Under the pieces are notes generated by a model. That model was given only the letters and a program-made list of their open reading frames with translations. It had not been told where the DNA came from and made no database searches. DNA of 64,000 nt from Paramecium sonneborni (Eukaryota; Ciliophora; Oligohymenophorea; Peniculida; Parameciidae): NCBI GenBank assembly GCA_905182985.1, contig CAJJDN010000106.1, positions 322,385-386,384 on the forward strand, written 5' to 3'. Positions 62,760 to 64,000 of the stretch are shown piece by piece (the stretch's first letter is position 1; each line of letters starts with the position of its first letter). The translations under genes and the position numbers were made by a program.

Positions 62760-63195
62760 ACTGCTTAGTCTTGAAGTATTAGGAAACAGAAGAGAACACG
62801 ATTGTTGAATTTTAATAAATCGAAAAGTGATTTAATTAACTCACTAGCATTTCAAAAGGATATTGACAGATGTAACCGAGCCATATAAGCAATCGTAGCC
62901 ACAGATTTATTTTCATTTCCTTTTTATGCAATTATTTATGCTAAGTAAGCATTGCTAATAATATTGTTTATTGTTTCAATCCCTTCAATCTCCTCTTAGC
63001 TTAAACCCACTCGAACTACTTTTTAAGTTATAATTTTCGTTGCAACAATTGCACCTACGGTTCAAATTTCCTCCTTCATCTAATCATTTATAGGAATACT
63101 CCATTTCATGTGTTATTATTGTTAATTTCAGTGCCACTACTGTCTAGCCTTTTCAATTTCTTTTCTAACTTTTTGTGAGACTTATTGCTAAGTGA
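62760..63195 (+). pseudogene. Unidentified plus-strand remnant
   Basis: The frame gives VLKYQETEENTIVEFQQIEK, TGA, then a ~120-codon open stretch (FNQLTHQHFKRILTDVTEP, YKQSQPQIYFHFLFMQLF, LFQSLQSPLSLNPLELLF, FPPSSNHLQEYSIS) to a TGA near 63193. It looks like real coding sequence with one nonsense codon. Family unknown. Confidence 0.35.
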
Positions 63196-63374
63196 AGTTC
63201 TGTGTTTTACTGACCTTATTTTTAAAGATAGAGACCTCTAAATAATTAATTTTAAAATTCTAATCTCCTTAATTAAATTTCCCAACATCTAGATAAAAAG
63301 ATCATCATTAGTTAAGTGGGTTTTACTTTCAAAAGAGGCATCGCCCTGTTAAATGATTGCTTTCATTATCGAAA

Positions 63375-63470
63375 AATGAATTCCTTTAAGGGACTTGAAA
63401 AACTGCTTCTAAAACTAAATTTGAGTAAGACAAGTTCAACTATTTAATGAATATGCTCATAATCAGTAAA
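63375..63470 (-). pseudogene. Remnant matching the 38.1-kb relic
   Basis: Encodes TDYEHIHQIVELVLLKF, SFRSSFSSP, KEFIF on the minus strand; about 20 of 32 residues match TDYEHIYLLVELGLFKF... at 38065-38165. Order and orientation relative to the zinc-finger paralogues are the same in both places. Confidence 0.45.
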
Positions 63471-63599
63471 ATTAATAATTTATTACAATGATTATTTAAG
63501 ATCAACAGTTACTATCAATTGGGTCCTGAGTTATATAGTTATGTGGAGAATCAAATCTTTTAATAATAATTGATATTTCTCTTTATGCTTATAAAATCG

Positions 63600-63938
63600 C
63601 TTATCTAGTTGTGTAAGATTTGATTGATGAGTAAATTATTCTAGCAATTGTTTACTGCTGAATAAAAAGAAAGAACAGAACTAAAATCAAATTAAGTCGA
63701 ATAAATTAACTAGAAATGAAATGAATAGTAAATGATAACAATTCAGATTTATTAATACAATAAACTATACTCCATCTTATTGAATAAAAGGAACCTAGGA
63801 AACATGTTATAAACACTTTGTTTATAAGAGCAGAACAACTAAATAATATAAGTAAGTCAATATTATATGATATCATCAGCAACCTAAGCCTATAAATTGG
63901 CTTTGGAAAATTACAAATATTTTGAATCAAATAGCTGA
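63600..63938 (+). pseudogene. Unidentified plus-strand remnant
   Basis: VQDLIDEQIILAIVYC, TGA, IKRKNRTKIKLSRINQLEMK, TGA, then a clean stretch SDLLIQQTILHLIEQKEP, RKHVINTLFIRAEQLNN, ISKSILYDIISNLSLQ to a TGA near 63936, all in one frame. Two nonsense codons at otherwise coherent positions. Family unknown. Confidence 0.35.
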
Positions 63939-64000
63939 TTATTATTTTTATAATATAATCAATAGTATTGAATGAATTTTAATTTTGGGGGTCAGAAAAA

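Noticed and set aside
63960..64000. G-rich end of window as possible telomere
   Set aside because: Only a single GGGGG; no repeated C4A2/C3A3-type Paramecium telomere units.
1..64000. CRISPR arrays, insertion sequences, transposase genes
   Set aside because: No spaced short repeats, transposase or terminal inverted repeats were seen; all long repeats are explained by assembly overlap or diverged paralogues.

Overview
The window is ciliate DNA, almost certainly a macronuclear-type scaffold of a Paramecium species. Long homologies to conserved eukaryotic proteins read cleanly only if TAA and TAG mean glutamine and TGA is the sole stop. The DNA is very AT-rich, genes lie tens of bases apart, and the introns are tiny (20-31 nt, mostly GTA...TAG). 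The standard-code frames are therefore fragments; gene models here were rebuilt by hand in the ciliate code.

Assembly caveat: every run of N (2113, 5402, 13437-13828, 33685, 35499, 51468-52070) sits between two identical direct copies of 0.3-1.5 kb. These look like overlapping contig ends that were never merged. Two genes crossing such joins (WASHC5 homologue; zinc-finger/coiled-coil gene at 51 kb) are exact multiples of three only after collapsing the copies. About 7.3 kb of the window is spurious, so the true span is about 56.7 kb.

Layout: 0-3.6 kb, a decayed kelch-repeat gene divergent from a secreted class-2 lipase. 3.6-6.6 kb, mostly remnants. 6.6-32 kb, a compact block of intact conserved genes: LAMMER-type kinase, ZNF598/Hel2 ubiquitin ligase, strumpellin (WASHC5), Rab GTPase, VPS10/sortilin receptor, RING-TRAF protein, COMM-domain protein, an orphan, CDT1, an orphan, P4-ATPase (Neo1/ATP9 type), tRNA-Leu(CAG), a thymidylate-kinase pseudogene, DDX47/Rrp3 helicase, complex I NDUFA12, and an orphan membrane protein. 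32-39 kb, artefactually repeated sequence with zinc-finger/coiled-coil relics. 39-49.3 kb, a giant NACHT-pentapeptide-WD40 STAND (NLR-like) gene with four apparent lesions. 49.5-53.8 kb, a pseudogene and a zinc-finger/coiled-coil gene. 55.4-59.4 kb, a large secreted/type-I membrane protein. 59.4-64 kb, a graveyard of gene fragments, some paralogous to the 35-38 kb region.

Functionally, WASHC5, Rab, VPS10 and COMM-domain genes lie within 10 kb and all belong to endosomal sorting. CDT1 licenses DNA replication, DDX47 acts in ribosome biogenesis and ZNF598 in ribosome quality control. Since eukaryotic neighbours are rarely co-transcribed, shared function of neighbours is suggestive only.
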